Assembly: GCA_020628815.1 (NCBI GenBank)
Contig: JAHDEN010000017.1
Coordinates: 1-53,187, forward strand
From: Chloroflexota bacterium
Lineage (GTDB): Bacteria > Chloroflexota > Anaerolineae > Promineifilales > Promineifilaceae
Length of the DNA stretch: 53,187 nucleotides
Direction: 5' to 3'
Positions within the stretch are counted from its first letter, which is position 1; each line of letters starts with the position of its first letter. Positions 17,434-26,827 of this stretch are shown in pieces. A model generated the notes under the pieces. That model searched no databases. It saw only the letters and a program-made list of their open reading frames with translations, and was not told the origin of the DNA. Position numbers and translations under genes: made by a program.

Positions 17434-18819
17434 TTAAGGCTCAACCCCTTCTTTTTCCCAATAGTCTAAAAATATGTCTGGGTCGATGGGCGGGTAAGTC
17501 GGCCGTTCATAAAACACCGATGTGGTTTGTGCCGTAAGCGGCTCAAACAGGGCGCTGGCTTTGGTGGGGATATTGCTGTAGCCACCCCCTAAATACCAAA
17601 TCGCAGCCCCTTTTACCTCTGGATATTTGGCGTACAACGCCATCACTCTTTCCATCTGGGCCATCGCCGTGTTTGGGTCTGGCAAGCTAACGTATTCCCA
17701 CCCAAATTCAGTAATCAAAACCGTCGGCCGTCTGATACCCATTCGGTCTGCGGCTAAGAACAGCAGTTGGAACCGGCCGACTTGGAACGGATAGTTATAA
17801 AAGAGATCATCGTTAATGTAGCTGTATTCGTGTAGCGAAACTGCTACTTGGTTTGGATGATCGGCCGCAAACTTCAAGAATTCAGCCATTTTCGGCGCTT
17901 TCCAATCCGCATATTCCGGCTCGCCAGACGACCAGCCAAACGCTGCATATTTGTGGCCACCTGCAACCGCCAGCTTAGCTACTTCTAGCGAATATTCCGC
18001 CATCCACTCCGACCGTCGCTGATCAACCTCGTTGGCAGATTCGATCCAGACCATTGATTTATCAAGCTCGGGTGGAAAAGCATCGAGATGTTTTTGCCAA
18101 TGCTCTCGAGCCGCTTCCCCAGGTGGATCATTGTAGTTTGGCAGTTCATAATCCCCGCCAGAGCGACGGAAAACAAGAATGTGGGGGACACCGCTGGCTT
18201 TGGCCAACTGTTGCGCCTGAAAGAGAGAGCCAGCATCGTCGGCCGTCTTCAAGAAAAACGGAATCCCTTGGCTGTCTAGCGTCTCCATCCATTCTGTAAT
18301 CCCGCGTGCGCTACCCCCAGGGCCATCATGAAAGCCGATTTTGACATAATCTAAGCGATCATTGTTGCGCACCGTATAGCCAAATCCGCCTCCAACTTGC
18401 TTATTAACCGGCCCGCTCTCAAATGGAGGCAAGCCGGGCACTTGAGTAACTTCAACAACGGCCGATGGCTCACGTGTGGGGGTTGGGGAAGCGGTTATCG
18501 TGGGGAGAGGTGTTTCTTCCGGCAGCAGCGATGGCATCGACTCTCCACCCCGGCTAAAGCTGCCAACCTCTTCAGTTGGGGCAGGCTCGGCGGTGGGTGG
18601 CAACGGGGTTTGGGTCGGCTGATCTTCTGCCGTCGGCATCGGGGTAAACGTGGCGGGGATGGTTTGAATTTCAATCGGAGCCTCGGTCGGGTCGATGGTG
18701 GCTGCCTGAGCCACGGTAGGCAAGGCGGCTAGCGGCTCAGGCTCGGCCGACTGGCAACCGGCTAGGGCGGCCAGCAAAACGATTGAAAAAAATGTGGTAA
18801 CTGAAAAAAACTTTGACAT
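17434..18819 (-). CDS. Secreted lipoprotein with glycoside-hydrolase-like TIM-barrel domain
   Basis: This is a 461-residue lipoprotein with lipobox LAALAGC (Cys about 22). A Thr/Pro-rich linker runs to about 130 (for example ETPLPTITASPTPTREPSA). The C-terminal domain of about 330 residues has the alternating strand/helix pattern of a clan-A glycosidase: VKIGFHDGPGGSARGITEWM, MVWIESANEVDQRRSEWMAE (strand-4 Asn-Glu, usually the acid/base), VAVSLHEYSY and TVLITEFGWEYVSLPDPNTA (strand-7 Glu, usually the nucleophile), then KGAAIWYLGG. Substrate is unknown. It could be an enzyme acting on exopolysaccharide or a non-catalytic relative. It belongs with the next gene upstream, which has a similar layout. 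Confidence 0.8.
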   Translation of the reverse strand: MSKFFSVTTFFSIVLLAALAGCQSAEPEPLAALPTVAQAATIDPTEAPIEIQTIPATFTPMPTAEDQPTQTPLPPTAEPAPTEEVGSFSRGGESMPSLLPEETPLPTITASPTPTREPSAVVEVTQVPGLPPFESGPVNKQVGGGFGYTVRNNDRLDYVKIGFHDGPGGSARGITEWMETLDSQGIPFFLKTADDAGSLFQAQQLAKASGVPHILVFRRSGGDYELPNYNDPPGEAAREHWQKHLDAFPPELDKSMVWIESANEVDQRRSEWMAEYSLEVAKLAVAGGHKYAAFGWSSGEPEYADWKAPKMAEFLKFAADHPNQVAVSLHEYSYINDDLFYNYPFQVGRFQLLFLAADRMGIRRPTVLITEFGWEYVSLPDPNTAMAQMERVMALYAKYPEVKGAAIWYLGGGYSNIPTKASALFEPLTAQTTSVFYERPTYPPIDPDIFLDYWEKEGVEP

Positions 18820-18872
18820 GCTAGTAAATGAGGGTTTTGGTAATTGGGTGATTGGAAAATACCGTCCTACGC

Positions 18873-20618
18873 TTAATTTTCGTCGAACGTGTACCCTTGG
18901 AACGCCTCACAAGCGGGGCAATTGCCTTGAGGTCTAAACATCGTATAGCCGGTCTGGGGATCACGGCCGTCCCAATGATAAATATCTGCACTAAACACAA
19001 TAAACAGCTGAACCAGCCCTGAATCACGGGCCATATTGCGTGCATCAGCCAGCCAGTTGGCGTGTTCCTCAACAGATGTTTCGCGCGCCCACCAAAAGTT
19101 TGCGGGCAGCGATTTACCTAAGTCCCAATTGGTTAAGTATCCGATCTCGGTAATACAAATCGGCCGAGTGTGACCCGCGAGCCGATCGGCCGTTTGTAGC
19201 GATGGCTGAAAATACCAGCCATAAAAACCACCGGCCGGGTGTCCGGTCCAGGCACGGGGGGATGTGGCGCCACTGTTGTAATGGATACCGATACAGTCGA
19301 GATATTCAATCGCATCGGCCGCAAACATGCCCGCCATGTACCGGTCATCGGCCCAAGCATGAATTCCATCGTTAAAGCCGGTAGGGGCCGGTGCGCCGCT
19401 GATCACCATCACATTTTCATTGGCCGCTTTAATCGCTTCATAAGATGGTTTAAGCAGCCTATCAACATATTGAACTGGGTCAATTTCACCCAGAGGCCAC
19501 TCAAAGTCAATGTTCATCTCATTCCAAACTTCAATCGCATCAGGTGGTACAGGTAACGCTGCAACCCCGCCGATAAATTCAACATATCGGTCAAAATCAA
19601 TCGATTCAGGATACGGCTTGCCGGTGGTCGCCAGCAACAGTTTAAAACCACGATCATGCGCTTGCTCAACTAGCTTAATCACATCTCTGGGTTGGCTGTG
19701 TTCATGAAACTTGTACTGAACTTTGACCCACGTCATGCCGATTTCTTTCATCTCTTCTGTGTGACCCATGTCGTGTGTTTGACCACCATACTCAAACACC
19801 AAGGTTGACCAGTCGTATACTCGCTTGGTATCCGTTTCAAGTGCAAATTCGTTTGCGGCCGTAACCGGCAAATTGAAAATATTGAACTCTGGGTTAAAAC
19901 GTAAAGATGAGGCCAGCACCCATGATATCGTTCCAAAATTATCTTCGGCCTGCAGCATCAGCCCTAGCGAATCTCGGCCGGTGATGTTGAGCGGTGTGTT
20001 AGATGGAATACCGCTCCCATACACGCCATATGCCAGCGATGGACCGGCGAACAGGTCGGTTTGCTGAAACGTGACCGCCTGATACTCGAGCAGCAGCTCG
20101 GCAAGCGGTGGGGGAGAATTTAAAAACGGCAGCGTGGAGGGGTTGTATCCCGGCCGAAATTCAATGGCTGAAAGCGGAAGCCAACCGGTTAAAAACGAGC
20201 CGGTGTCTATTAAAAACCAATCCCCGTTCCGGGCCTGTAAGTTTAACGGGGTATTTTGGGCCAGCTGCCCGATTCGGGTGTGGTTTGGCCCTGCCCCTTC
20301 GCGCAGCTGCACGTCTTTGCTGGCAATCGCATCATGATCGTCAAATTGGCTGCGGGTTGGCAACAAAGTGGGTGTGGGCGGGGCGTCGCTTTCAGCGGCA
20401 TCTTGGGTGATGGGGGTTGCCGTCACGGCCGGTTGTGTGGCGGTGGGCTCGGCAATTTTTGTGGGGATTGGGGTTGATTTAACCGCCGCTATTTCGGTGG
20501 TGCGCAACACCTCATCCCCGCTAGGCTGAGGCGCAAAGAGGGTACATGATGCCAGCAAAAGTAGAAATGTGGCAAGGAAAAAGGGGCGTGCGCGATGGCT
20601 GATTGTTCTCAGGTGCAT
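18873..20618 (-). CDS. Secreted lipoprotein: SH3-like domains plus glycoside-hydrolase-like barrel
   Basis: This 581-residue lipoprotein starts at MHLRTISHRARPFFLATFLL, with lipobox LLASC. The Thr/Pro-rich linker runs to about residue 90. Two bacterial SH3-like modules follow: KDVQLREGAGPNHTRIGQLA with NGDWFLIDTGSFLTGWLPLS, and FQQTDLFAGPSLAYGVYGSG with FGTISWVLASSL. They probably bind cell wall. The barrel domain (about 275-575) carries MGHTEEMKEIGMTWVKVQYK, IEVWNEMNIDFEWPLGEIDP (Asn-Glu acid/base), IEYLDCIGIHYN and RPICITEIGYLTNW (Glu nucleophile), the GH39/GH5-like arrangement. ATG 20618 is preferred, since the longer frame would overlap the stop of the upstream gene. It probably acts on wall-linked or capsular glycans. 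Confidence 0.83.
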   Translation of the reverse strand: MHLRTISHRARPFFLATFLLLLASCTLFAPQPSGDEVLRTTEIAAVKSTPIPTKIAEPTATQPAVTATPITQDAAESDAPPTPTLLPTRSQFDDHDAIASKDVQLREGAGPNHTRIGQLAQNTPLNLQARNGDWFLIDTGSFLTGWLPLSAIEFRPGYNPSTLPFLNSPPPLAELLLEYQAVTFQQTDLFAGPSLAYGVYGSGIPSNTPLNITGRDSLGLMLQAEDNFGTISWVLASSLRFNPEFNIFNLPVTAANEFALETDTKRVYDWSTLVFEYGGQTHDMGHTEEMKEIGMTWVKVQYKFHEHSQPRDVIKLVEQAHDRGFKLLLATTGKPYPESIDFDRYVEFIGGVAALPVPPDAIEVWNEMNIDFEWPLGEIDPVQYVDRLLKPSYEAIKAANENVMVISGAPAPTGFNDGIHAWADDRYMAGMFAADAIEYLDCIGIHYNSGATSPRAWTGHPAGGFYGWYFQPSLQTADRLAGHTRPICITEIGYLTNWDLGKSLPANFWWARETSVEEHANWLADARNMARDSGLVQLFIVFSADIYHWDGRDPQTGYTMFRPQGNCPACEAFQGYTFDEN

Positions 20619-20637
20619 GGTTGGAATTGTCCGGTTG

Positions 20638-23600
20638 TTATCGCTCTGGTTCAACAAATGGCGCAACAACGCGAATAACTGATTTGAATTGGAGAACGCG
20701 ATCTACCTCGACCGGATTTGGCCCGAGTCGAGTATCTTGGAACACAAGTTTGATGTTAGCAGTCCCTTCAATTTCATAATTGCCCGGCTTGGCATCGTCG
20801 TGAATATAACAGCGGTTGTCATACCCTTCTTCTGGACAGCGTACAATCCGGCCGCCGGTGGTAAAGAAGCCCAAGAAGAAGTAATCATCGGGGGCATTCC
20901 AGGCATAGGGGCGTACGTCTCCCCGGCCGACTCTGAATAAATCAAAGCCGACACATGACCCCAAAGCACCACAGCGTGCCATGTTCGGGTCAGAAATCCG
21001 ATTTAAGCGGACTGTCTCCGGATCCTCCGGTTCGAAAATTACCTCGTCGGCATAATAAATTCGCTCAATCGTATAGCTTTCCTGAATTACTTGTCCCTCA
21101 ACAAAGTTGGTTGAATTACAAGACGGGTCATCCGGGTTATCGATACAGCTTTGTACCGTTAAAATCGGCATACGATTGGTATCCACGCCGATTGTGATCG
21201 AAATCGGCACGTTGATGACGGTGGCGATAGGGGTGCTTTGTTTAAAGTCAGCTTCTCGATTTTCAGGATTGATGACCAAGCCTGGGAAAAGGCTGACATG
21301 GGTAAAGGCTTCGTAGGTTGGATTTTTTAAGACCCAGTTCTTTTCGACCTTAATATTTTTACTAACAAGATTGTTGTCAAGATTTGAATCGGTCGCATCT
21401 GATGAGACCGTGCCGACAGAACTGATCGTTTTCGCTTCTGTATCGAAGGGCAAAAAGTATGACAGACTTAAGGTTATCCCTTGTCTAGAAGTTAGCTCTG
21501 GGATTTGGCAGTTAATTGTTTGGCTTGATCTGGCGGTATCGATGTCGGTACACGCAACGGGATCATTGGTGAGCGACACAAGACCTTGATAGATAAACGG
21601 TCCAGGAATTGTGATGTTGAACGAAACATTCTCGGCCGGTGACTGCCCCTCATTAGAGACATAGACAAACCAGCGGCTCAGCTCGTTGGGGCCGATCGGG
21701 GTCGATTCCGGCTCTAGATCAATCTTTAAATCAGTGACACAGTCGATCTGGAATGGCAGGTCTTCAACCTCACCTGTACTGTCAACCCCATCCGGCCGAT
21801 CACTTTCTCCTAAACGGAAACGAGCGTAGGTGCTGCCGCAAATCGCATTGGAGGGGACCGAGTAGGTAAACGCCTGCGCCTGTGGATTTGAGCGAGGGTA
21901 GAGCTGATAGTTTGTCACAATTTTTTCGCTGTCTTCAAAAAAGCCATCCCCATTAAAATCAATCCATCCGTTTAAATTTTGGGCGAAATCTTGCCGGTTG
22001 CGCATGACCACCACCACTTCACCTTCTTCGGCCGTGGATGCGATCTGATTTCCATTTTTGAAGAAAATCCCTTCTTCGTCATCTAATTCAGTTTGGTCAT
22101 CTTGCTGTTCGCTGATTACCTCTGAAACTGTTTGGGTCGATGTGGTATCGCTGTCACTAATCAGGCCGATGGTTAGGTCTGGGCTCAAACTATGAAACGA
22201 GATTCCATAGCTGGCCGGAGCATCTCCGGTATCAAACCCCTGCGGAAGCTCACGAAGTAGCACCTCAAATTCTTGGGTCCCATCAACGGGTAATTCAAGC
22301 TGATAGGGTTGTTGGGCCGATGGGGGGCTGCCCACAAATGGGGTCGCATAACTCAGGCGTAAACTAACTTCATCCGGTTCGATCTGGTCCAAAATCTGCA
22401 ACAAAAAGCGGCCGGGGCGGCCAAATCCGTCGGTCTGGGTAAACGTCGTGGCGATCAAGGTGTTTGATTTGTCGATCAGTTCAACCGTTACCCCGTTTTG
22501 TCCATCAGACAACGCATCATCCCACTGTTCATTTTGATTTTGGTCAACCGCAACAACGCCAGACAACGTTGTTTTTACTTCATTGTTTAGTCCAAAATAA
22601 ATCGTTTGCTCGTTGCTGCCAGCCAGCAATGGGATCAGGTCAGTTCGCCACGTATCGGGTGAGAATTGTGTGATCGGGTCGGTTGCGGTTTCGGGGTCAC
22701 CGTTAAACGTTGTGGGCAAATATCCGTTGTTGGTGGGCAATGATGCCAGATAGTAGCTGCCAGCTAAGCTGTAGCTAAACCGATATTCTCCCAGTTCGTT
22801 TGAACGGCTCCAAGCCAGAATTCGATCATCTGCCGTGGCCGGTTGGCCATCACCGCCGGGGCTAACCAATGCAATGGGGATGTCAGGGATTCCGGCTTCG
22901 CCCGCTTCAAATAAACCATTTTGATTGATGTCTTCAAAAACGACGCCACCGGTCAGGCTTTCCGGTTCGGCCGCCCACACCATCGGGTCCGGCTGATACC
23001 GGAACTCAACCGATTCACCGCTTTCGCTGGCGCCACTCACGATGATGGATGCCCAATTTAGATCATTTGTGATGTCGCTGCTGCCAGGCGGCAATAAAAA
23101 CAGTCGGGCGGTGGCTCTTTCTCCGGCAAGGATAGGGGACACTGTTCCGGAGAGTTTTATCGCGGTAATGTCATCATCAGCTTGTGGGAATGTTGCCTGC
23201 CATTTTGCAGCTGCGCAGTCGGCCGCTCCTCCACACAAATTGTCAGATGTGGAGTAGGCCACGGCGATTCCATTGGGAACAATGGGAGGGGTAACAAGCC
23301 ATCCTTTAGGCATTGTGATGGCGGTATTAATTTCGGTCAGTGGCTGATTGCCACCGTTGATCATGTCAAATTCGGCCGCAAACGGGATAGCGGGTGCGAT
23401 TGTATTTGGCATGCGCAGATTCGCCGCCAGCCCCGCAATCGGCCGTATGCCAACCGAGATGTTGGCCTGGCACAGAAGCTCGTTTTTATTTTCATCCCGA
23501 TCAATGTCGCGAAAATCACGGCCGGTCGGCCGCTCGTTCCAACAGCTGTTCAAACCATCTGACAGCAAATAGACCGGGATTTTTTGCACACCGGCCGGTA

Positions 23601-25023
23601 TGCCGCCTAAAACTTTTGTCTCAATAATCGGCAGAGACAGATCAGTAAGAGGGCGGTCTGCGGGCCAGCGCCAGTGCAACCGTCTGTCTCCAGTTTCAAT
23701 CGAAATTCGCTCTTCGAAGATCGGTTGAGCTGCAACTTCGGCCGGAACCCCATCTACAATTGGGAAATAATCCAAACTGTTTGTCACCTGAGAAAATTCT
23801 AGCCAATTGGGGAGGTCAATAATCAAATCTAACGGCCGGTTATCAAGAGAAGACGAAACTAGTTTTGGGGTTAGCTCTAGCCTGTCGCCTGGTGCTGGAG
23901 ATTGATCCTGAATGTTTGTGGTGATCCAAAAATCAAAATTTTGAACCTGAGCAACCTGCTGTTTTGTGCGGGATGCTGCACATGATTCCAGCGGCTCTGC
24001 ATTTGACCCACCTGCGGGCTCGTATTCGGCCGTGGTGCACAGCTCAACCCAATCTGCCCGCAAGCGCGGCGCAATATCTAGCCCGATGGCCGGTTGGCTG
24101 GTTCGGTCGGCGCCCCAACGAAAGTGGGGTGGAACCGATCTGTATTCGAATTTGATCGCTTTGATTGTGGAGGTATCAAACAGGCTGATCGTTGCTTCGG
24201 GATCTTCTTCGCTGGGCACCAGCAGTGGGTTCGGAACGGCCGTTTGGTTGGTTAGCGCAAGATCGTCGATGAGGGCCCATGTTTGCCATGTGTCGCTAAT
24301 TTGGTAGCTAACTTCTAAACTGGGGCGCACGTCAGAACTGCTCATCTGTGTGTACCAGCCTGGCTTGATTTCGGCCGCATACACCCCATCTGGCAGCTGG
24401 GTGATTAATGTTAGCGTGTCTAACTGTTCGCTGCTTCGGTTGGCGGGTGCCAAAAACAGGTTTAGGGGATGGTCTTCTCCAAACTCAAAATCACTGCGTA
24501 AAAACAGGTCTGATTCACGCGGCACTTTGCTTGTGGTGGGGGCAGCTGTTGGCTCGTTCTCGGCCGCAAATAGCTGAACCTCACCGATCCAATTGACCCC
24601 GTTTTCTTCTGGAATGCCGACCTGAACCGTTGGCTGAGCTAAGGGTAAACTGGCGATAACCAACGTTGCTTCTAAATTCAGCTGGGTTTCACTTTCGGCC
24701 GGATCAAATGAGAAGACGACGCTTTGATTTTCAAAGTCTAAATCGGTGTTTATCAATTGGCTGCCCGCACGCACACCCACAAAATCAATATCAGGGCCAA
24801 GCTGTAAAACCAGTTGAGTCGGACACGGGTTTTCTGTACAAGCTAGATTTAGGTTTAGATTAAAGGGTTTATTGATGCGATAACCGTTGGCGTCAGCAAG
24901 GGCTGCGGTTAGTGGGTAGGGTTCTTCAGATTGAGCTGTAGCGTGGAGGGGGCTGAGTACGCCCCACAGGATAACCGTCAGCAGAATTAATACTGCATTC
25001 AGTGACCGGTTGGTTTGTTTCAT
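20638..25023 (-). CDS. Very large secreted protein with SdrD-B-like, GEVED and DUF11-like domains
   Basis: This 1,461-residue exported protein begins MKQTNRSLNAVLILLTVILW with a signal peptide ending near ATAQS. Residues about 30-640 are repeated beta-sandwich segments with paired Cys. Two SdrD-B-like modules follow: GGVVFEDINQNGLFEAGEAG then IPDIPIALVSP, and LSGVVAVDQNQNEQWDDALS then DGQNGVTVELID. A GEVED domain comes next (GWIDFNGDGFFEDSEKIV, ending GEVEDLPFQI). A DUF11-like module with RWFVYVSNEGQSPAENVSFN follows, and last a Cys-containing tail that ends without an LPXTG motif or membrane helix. Such proteins are Ca-binding surface or matrix stalks. The start (25021-25023) gives a clean signal peptide; the open frame begins 13 codons earlier. 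It ends 19 bp before the SH3/glycosidase gene. Confidence 0.85.
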   Translation of the reverse strand: MKQTNRSLNAVLILLTVILWGVLSPLHATAQSEEPYPLTAALADANGYRINKPFNLNLNLACTENPCPTQLVLQLGPDIDFVGVRAGSQLINTDLDFENQSVVFSFDPAESETQLNLEATLVIASLPLAQPTVQVGIPEENGVNWIGEVQLFAAENEPTAAPTTSKVPRESDLFLRSDFEFGEDHPLNLFLAPANRSSEQLDTLTLITQLPDGVYAAEIKPGWYTQMSSSDVRPSLEVSYQISDTWQTWALIDDLALTNQTAVPNPLLVPSEEDPEATISLFDTSTIKAIKFEYRSVPPHFRWGADRTSQPAIGLDIAPRLRADWVELCTTAEYEPAGGSNAEPLESCAASRTKQQVAQVQNFDFWITTNIQDQSPAPGDRLELTPKLVSSSLDNRPLDLIIDLPNWLEFSQVTNSLDYFPIVDGVPAEVAAQPIFEERISIETGDRRLHWRWPADRPLTDLSLPIIETKVLGGIPAGVQKIPVYLLSDGLNSCWNERPTGRDFRDIDRDENKNELLCQANISVGIRPIAGLAANLRMPNTIAPAIPFAAEFDMINGGNQPLTEINTAITMPKGWLVTPPIVPNGIAVAYSTSDNLCGGAADCAAAKWQATFPQADDDITAIKLSGTVSPILAGERATARLFLLPPGSSDITNDLNWASIIVSGASESGESVEFRYQPDPMVWAAEPESLTGGVVFEDINQNGLFEAGEAGIPDIPIALVSPGGDGQPATADDRILAWSRSNELGEYRFSYSLAGSYYLASLPTNNGYLPTTFNGDPETATDPITQFSPDTWRTDLIPLLAGSNEQTIYFGLNNEVKTTLSGVVAVDQNQNEQWDDALSDGQNGVTVELIDKSNTLIATTFTQTDGFGRPGRFLLQILDQIEPDEVSLRLSYATPFVGSPPSAQQPYQLELPVDGTQEFEVLLRELPQGFDTGDAPASYGISFHSLSPDLTIGLISDSDTTSTQTVSEVISEQQDDQTELDDEEGIFFKNGNQIASTAEEGEVVVVMRNRQDFAQNLNGWIDFNGDGFFEDSEKIVTNYQLYPRSNPQAQAFTYSVPSNAICGSTYARFRLGESDRPDGVDSTGEVEDLPFQIDCVTDLKIDLEPESTPIGPNELSRWFVYVSNEGQSPAENVSFNITIPGPFIYQGLVSLTNDPVACTDIDTARSSQTINCQIPELTSRQGITLSLSYFLPFDTEAKTISSVGTVSSDATDSNLDNNLVSKNIKVEKNWVLKNPTYEAFTHVSLFPGLVINPENREADFKQSTPIATVINVPISITIGVDTNRMPILTVQSCIDNPDDPSCNSTNFVEGQVIQESYTIERIYYADEVIFEPEDPETVRLNRISDPNMARCGALGSCVGFDLFRVGRGDVRPYAWNAPDDYFFLGFFTTGGRIVRCPEEGYDNRCYIHDDAKPGNYEIEGTANIKLVFQDTRLGPNPVEVDRVLQFKSVIRVVAPFVEPER

Positions 25024-25203
25024 GATGTTAGCTCGAAATTTATGCCAATTTACACATCGCATTGTGACAATGATACCGAAGTTTACCTCGAGTAGTATGA
25101 GATTTAACCGAGTTTGGCGATAGAAAGGGGGGAAATTTGGGTGAAAGGAAAGAAACGAAAGTACGGGGTGGAGTCGTTTGCGGCCGGTTCCCCTAGAAAA
25201 AAC

Positions 25204-25243
25204 AAAAACCTGATTTGATAGTCAACTATCAAATCAGGTTTTT
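25204..25243 (-). terminator. Perfect 19-bp inverted repeat, strong terminator
   Basis: The arms AAAAACCTGATTTGATAGT and its complement flank only two bases. T-runs occur in both directions. It follows the stop codon of the 476-residue gene (minus) and precedes the giant-protein gene, so it separates the two transcription units. Confidence 0.9.
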
Positions 25244-25276
25244 AAATGTCTTAAAAAGACTTCTAGTTAAATTCGA

Positions 25277-26707
25277 TTATTCGCTTTCAACCAAACGCAT
25301 CGATTCGGCAATTCGCTCCATCGAGTCAAGCTGATCAAGCTGTTCCAGAAGCGTGTATCCGTTCATAACGATCACATCTGTGCCATTTGTCACGACTGCG
25401 AACAGAGATGCAAAGCCGTTTGAACCCGATGTGTCGAAATCATCCGGTGTTTTTAGCCTGGTAATCGAGCCTAGATAACCGTCGGGCAATTCTAAATCTT
25501 GCTCAAGAATAACTTCTAAGCCTGTTTCAGTTAGTAAGATGGCGTCTTCACCAATCCCAGACTGAATGATGTTGCCGAGCAACAGCTGTTTGATCGACGC
25601 TGGTGTAACTTCTTGTCCGGTTGCGATTCCGTAATCGGCCGCAGGGCCAGAAAATACGGTGGCAAAGATGTTTTCACCCGGAATTGGAATCTCTTCTGAA
25701 TTGATGACACTTGTTGACAGGTCGATAATGCCGTCTTGCTGTTCAGAGATAAACCATTCTGCTGGGAAATCTAGCGTGACACCGTTGTCACCTACAAAGG
25801 ATTGGAACGAGCCTGCGGCCGTTTGTTCTCGGCCTGTGGCGTCGCCGTCTTCATCGGTTTCTTCGGTGTTTTCTAGGAGTGGATCTTCAGCTGGATCTTC
25901 TTCACTTCCTTCATCTTCGGGATTGGATGAACCGTCTGTTGTTTCTGTCGTTTCATCTTCAGTTTCATTGTCGGCCGTATTTTCAGCCTGTTCAGAATCT
26001 GTTTGTGTGGTTCGTCCGTCTTCTTCAGTATCGTCACTTTGAGCAATAGATGAAAGAATAATCTCTTCTTGCTCTCCGTCTAGAGTTAGATCAAAGCTCC
26101 AAATCTCAGGATCTGGACTGTCACTAGATAACCACGGAATAAAAACCGGTTCAGTAAACAGAGAGTTTCGGATTTCAAAGCTGACGACACCCTCACGCAC
26201 ATTGGGGTCAACCACTGCGCTAAGCACAAAAGATTCACCATAATTGGCAATCGTGCTATCGGTAAACTCATCAGAGATGGTGCGTGCAATAATGACATTT
26301 CCGGCTTCGTCACCAATCAACATCGCTCCACCCAAATCTTCCAAAATCACAGTGGCAAGCCCTTCACCACCAGTGGCCTCAATGGTCCAGTCTACCTGTT
26401 TAGGCAAGCCTGCTTGAATCGTCTTTGGCCCAGTGATTGTGAACGTCATCGGTTCTGGTAACGGGGTTGGGCTGGGCAACGGTGTTTCTGTTGGAATAGG
26501 GGTGTTGGTGGGGGTCGGCGTTAGTGTGGGGAACGGGGTAGCTGTAGCCGTTGGCGGTGCAGCCACAATGTCATCTACTTCACCACCACCTGATGGCCCA
26601 CGATTTAGAACGGTTCTAAACCCAAAGAAAATGAGGGCGATAATAAGGAGCAAAACAAGTGTGCTTGCTCCTAAGATAATGTACCGTTGTCTGTTGTTGG
26701 CATTCAT
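25277..26707 (-). CDS. Membrane-anchored extracytoplasmic protein with Thr/Pro linker and PsbP-like C-terminal domain
   Basis: This 476-residue protein has one N-terminal helix (YIILGASTLVLLLIIALIFF) and a linker of TPTPT-type repeats (about 50-88). A beta-rich domain follows (FTITGPKTIQAGLPKQVDWT, about 90-210), then a very acidic Asp/Glu/Thr stretch (about 225-300). The final domain has GVTLDFPAEWFISEQQDGII at about 315 and a YTLLEQLDQLDSMERIAESM end, which resembles PsbP/Mog1-type lipoprotein domains. Neither catalytic residues nor a named family is evident. The next gene upstream encodes a shorter lipoprotein with the same kind of C-terminal domain, so the pair may be duplicates that work at the cell surface. 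Confidence 0.78.
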   Translation of the reverse strand: MNANNRQRYIILGASTLVLLLIIALIFFGFRTVLNRGPSGGGEVDDIVAAPPTATATPFPTLTPTPTNTPIPTETPLPSPTPLPEPMTFTITGPKTIQAGLPKQVDWTIEATGGEGLATVILEDLGGAMLIGDEAGNVIIARTISDEFTDSTIANYGESFVLSAVVDPNVREGVVSFEIRNSLFTEPVFIPWLSSDSPDPEIWSFDLTLDGEQEEIILSSIAQSDDTEEDGRTTQTDSEQAENTADNETEDETTETTDGSSNPEDEGSEEDPAEDPLLENTEETDEDGDATGREQTAAGSFQSFVGDNGVTLDFPAEWFISEQQDGIIDLSTSVINSEEIPIPGENIFATVFSGPAADYGIATGQEVTPASIKQLLLGNIIQSGIGEDAILLTETGLEVILEQDLELPDGYLGSITRLKTPDDFDTSGSNGFASLFAVVTNGTDVIVMNGYTLLEQLDQLDSMERIAESMRLVESE

Positions 26708-26827
26708 AGTTTTCTGGCTGATATCAAAAGCGATGAATTACAAGCTGATCGTTATTCAAAAAATTGTGTGATGATCAATCAGCATCATCCGCTTTTGCTT
26801 AATTATTTTAAAACTGGGCGAGAAGGT

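Noticed and set aside
26433..26771. Plus-strand ORF with Gly/Val repeats (VGVGNGVSVGIG...)
   Set aside because: It is the mirror of the Thr/Pro-rich linker of the minus-strand gene and has no start signal.
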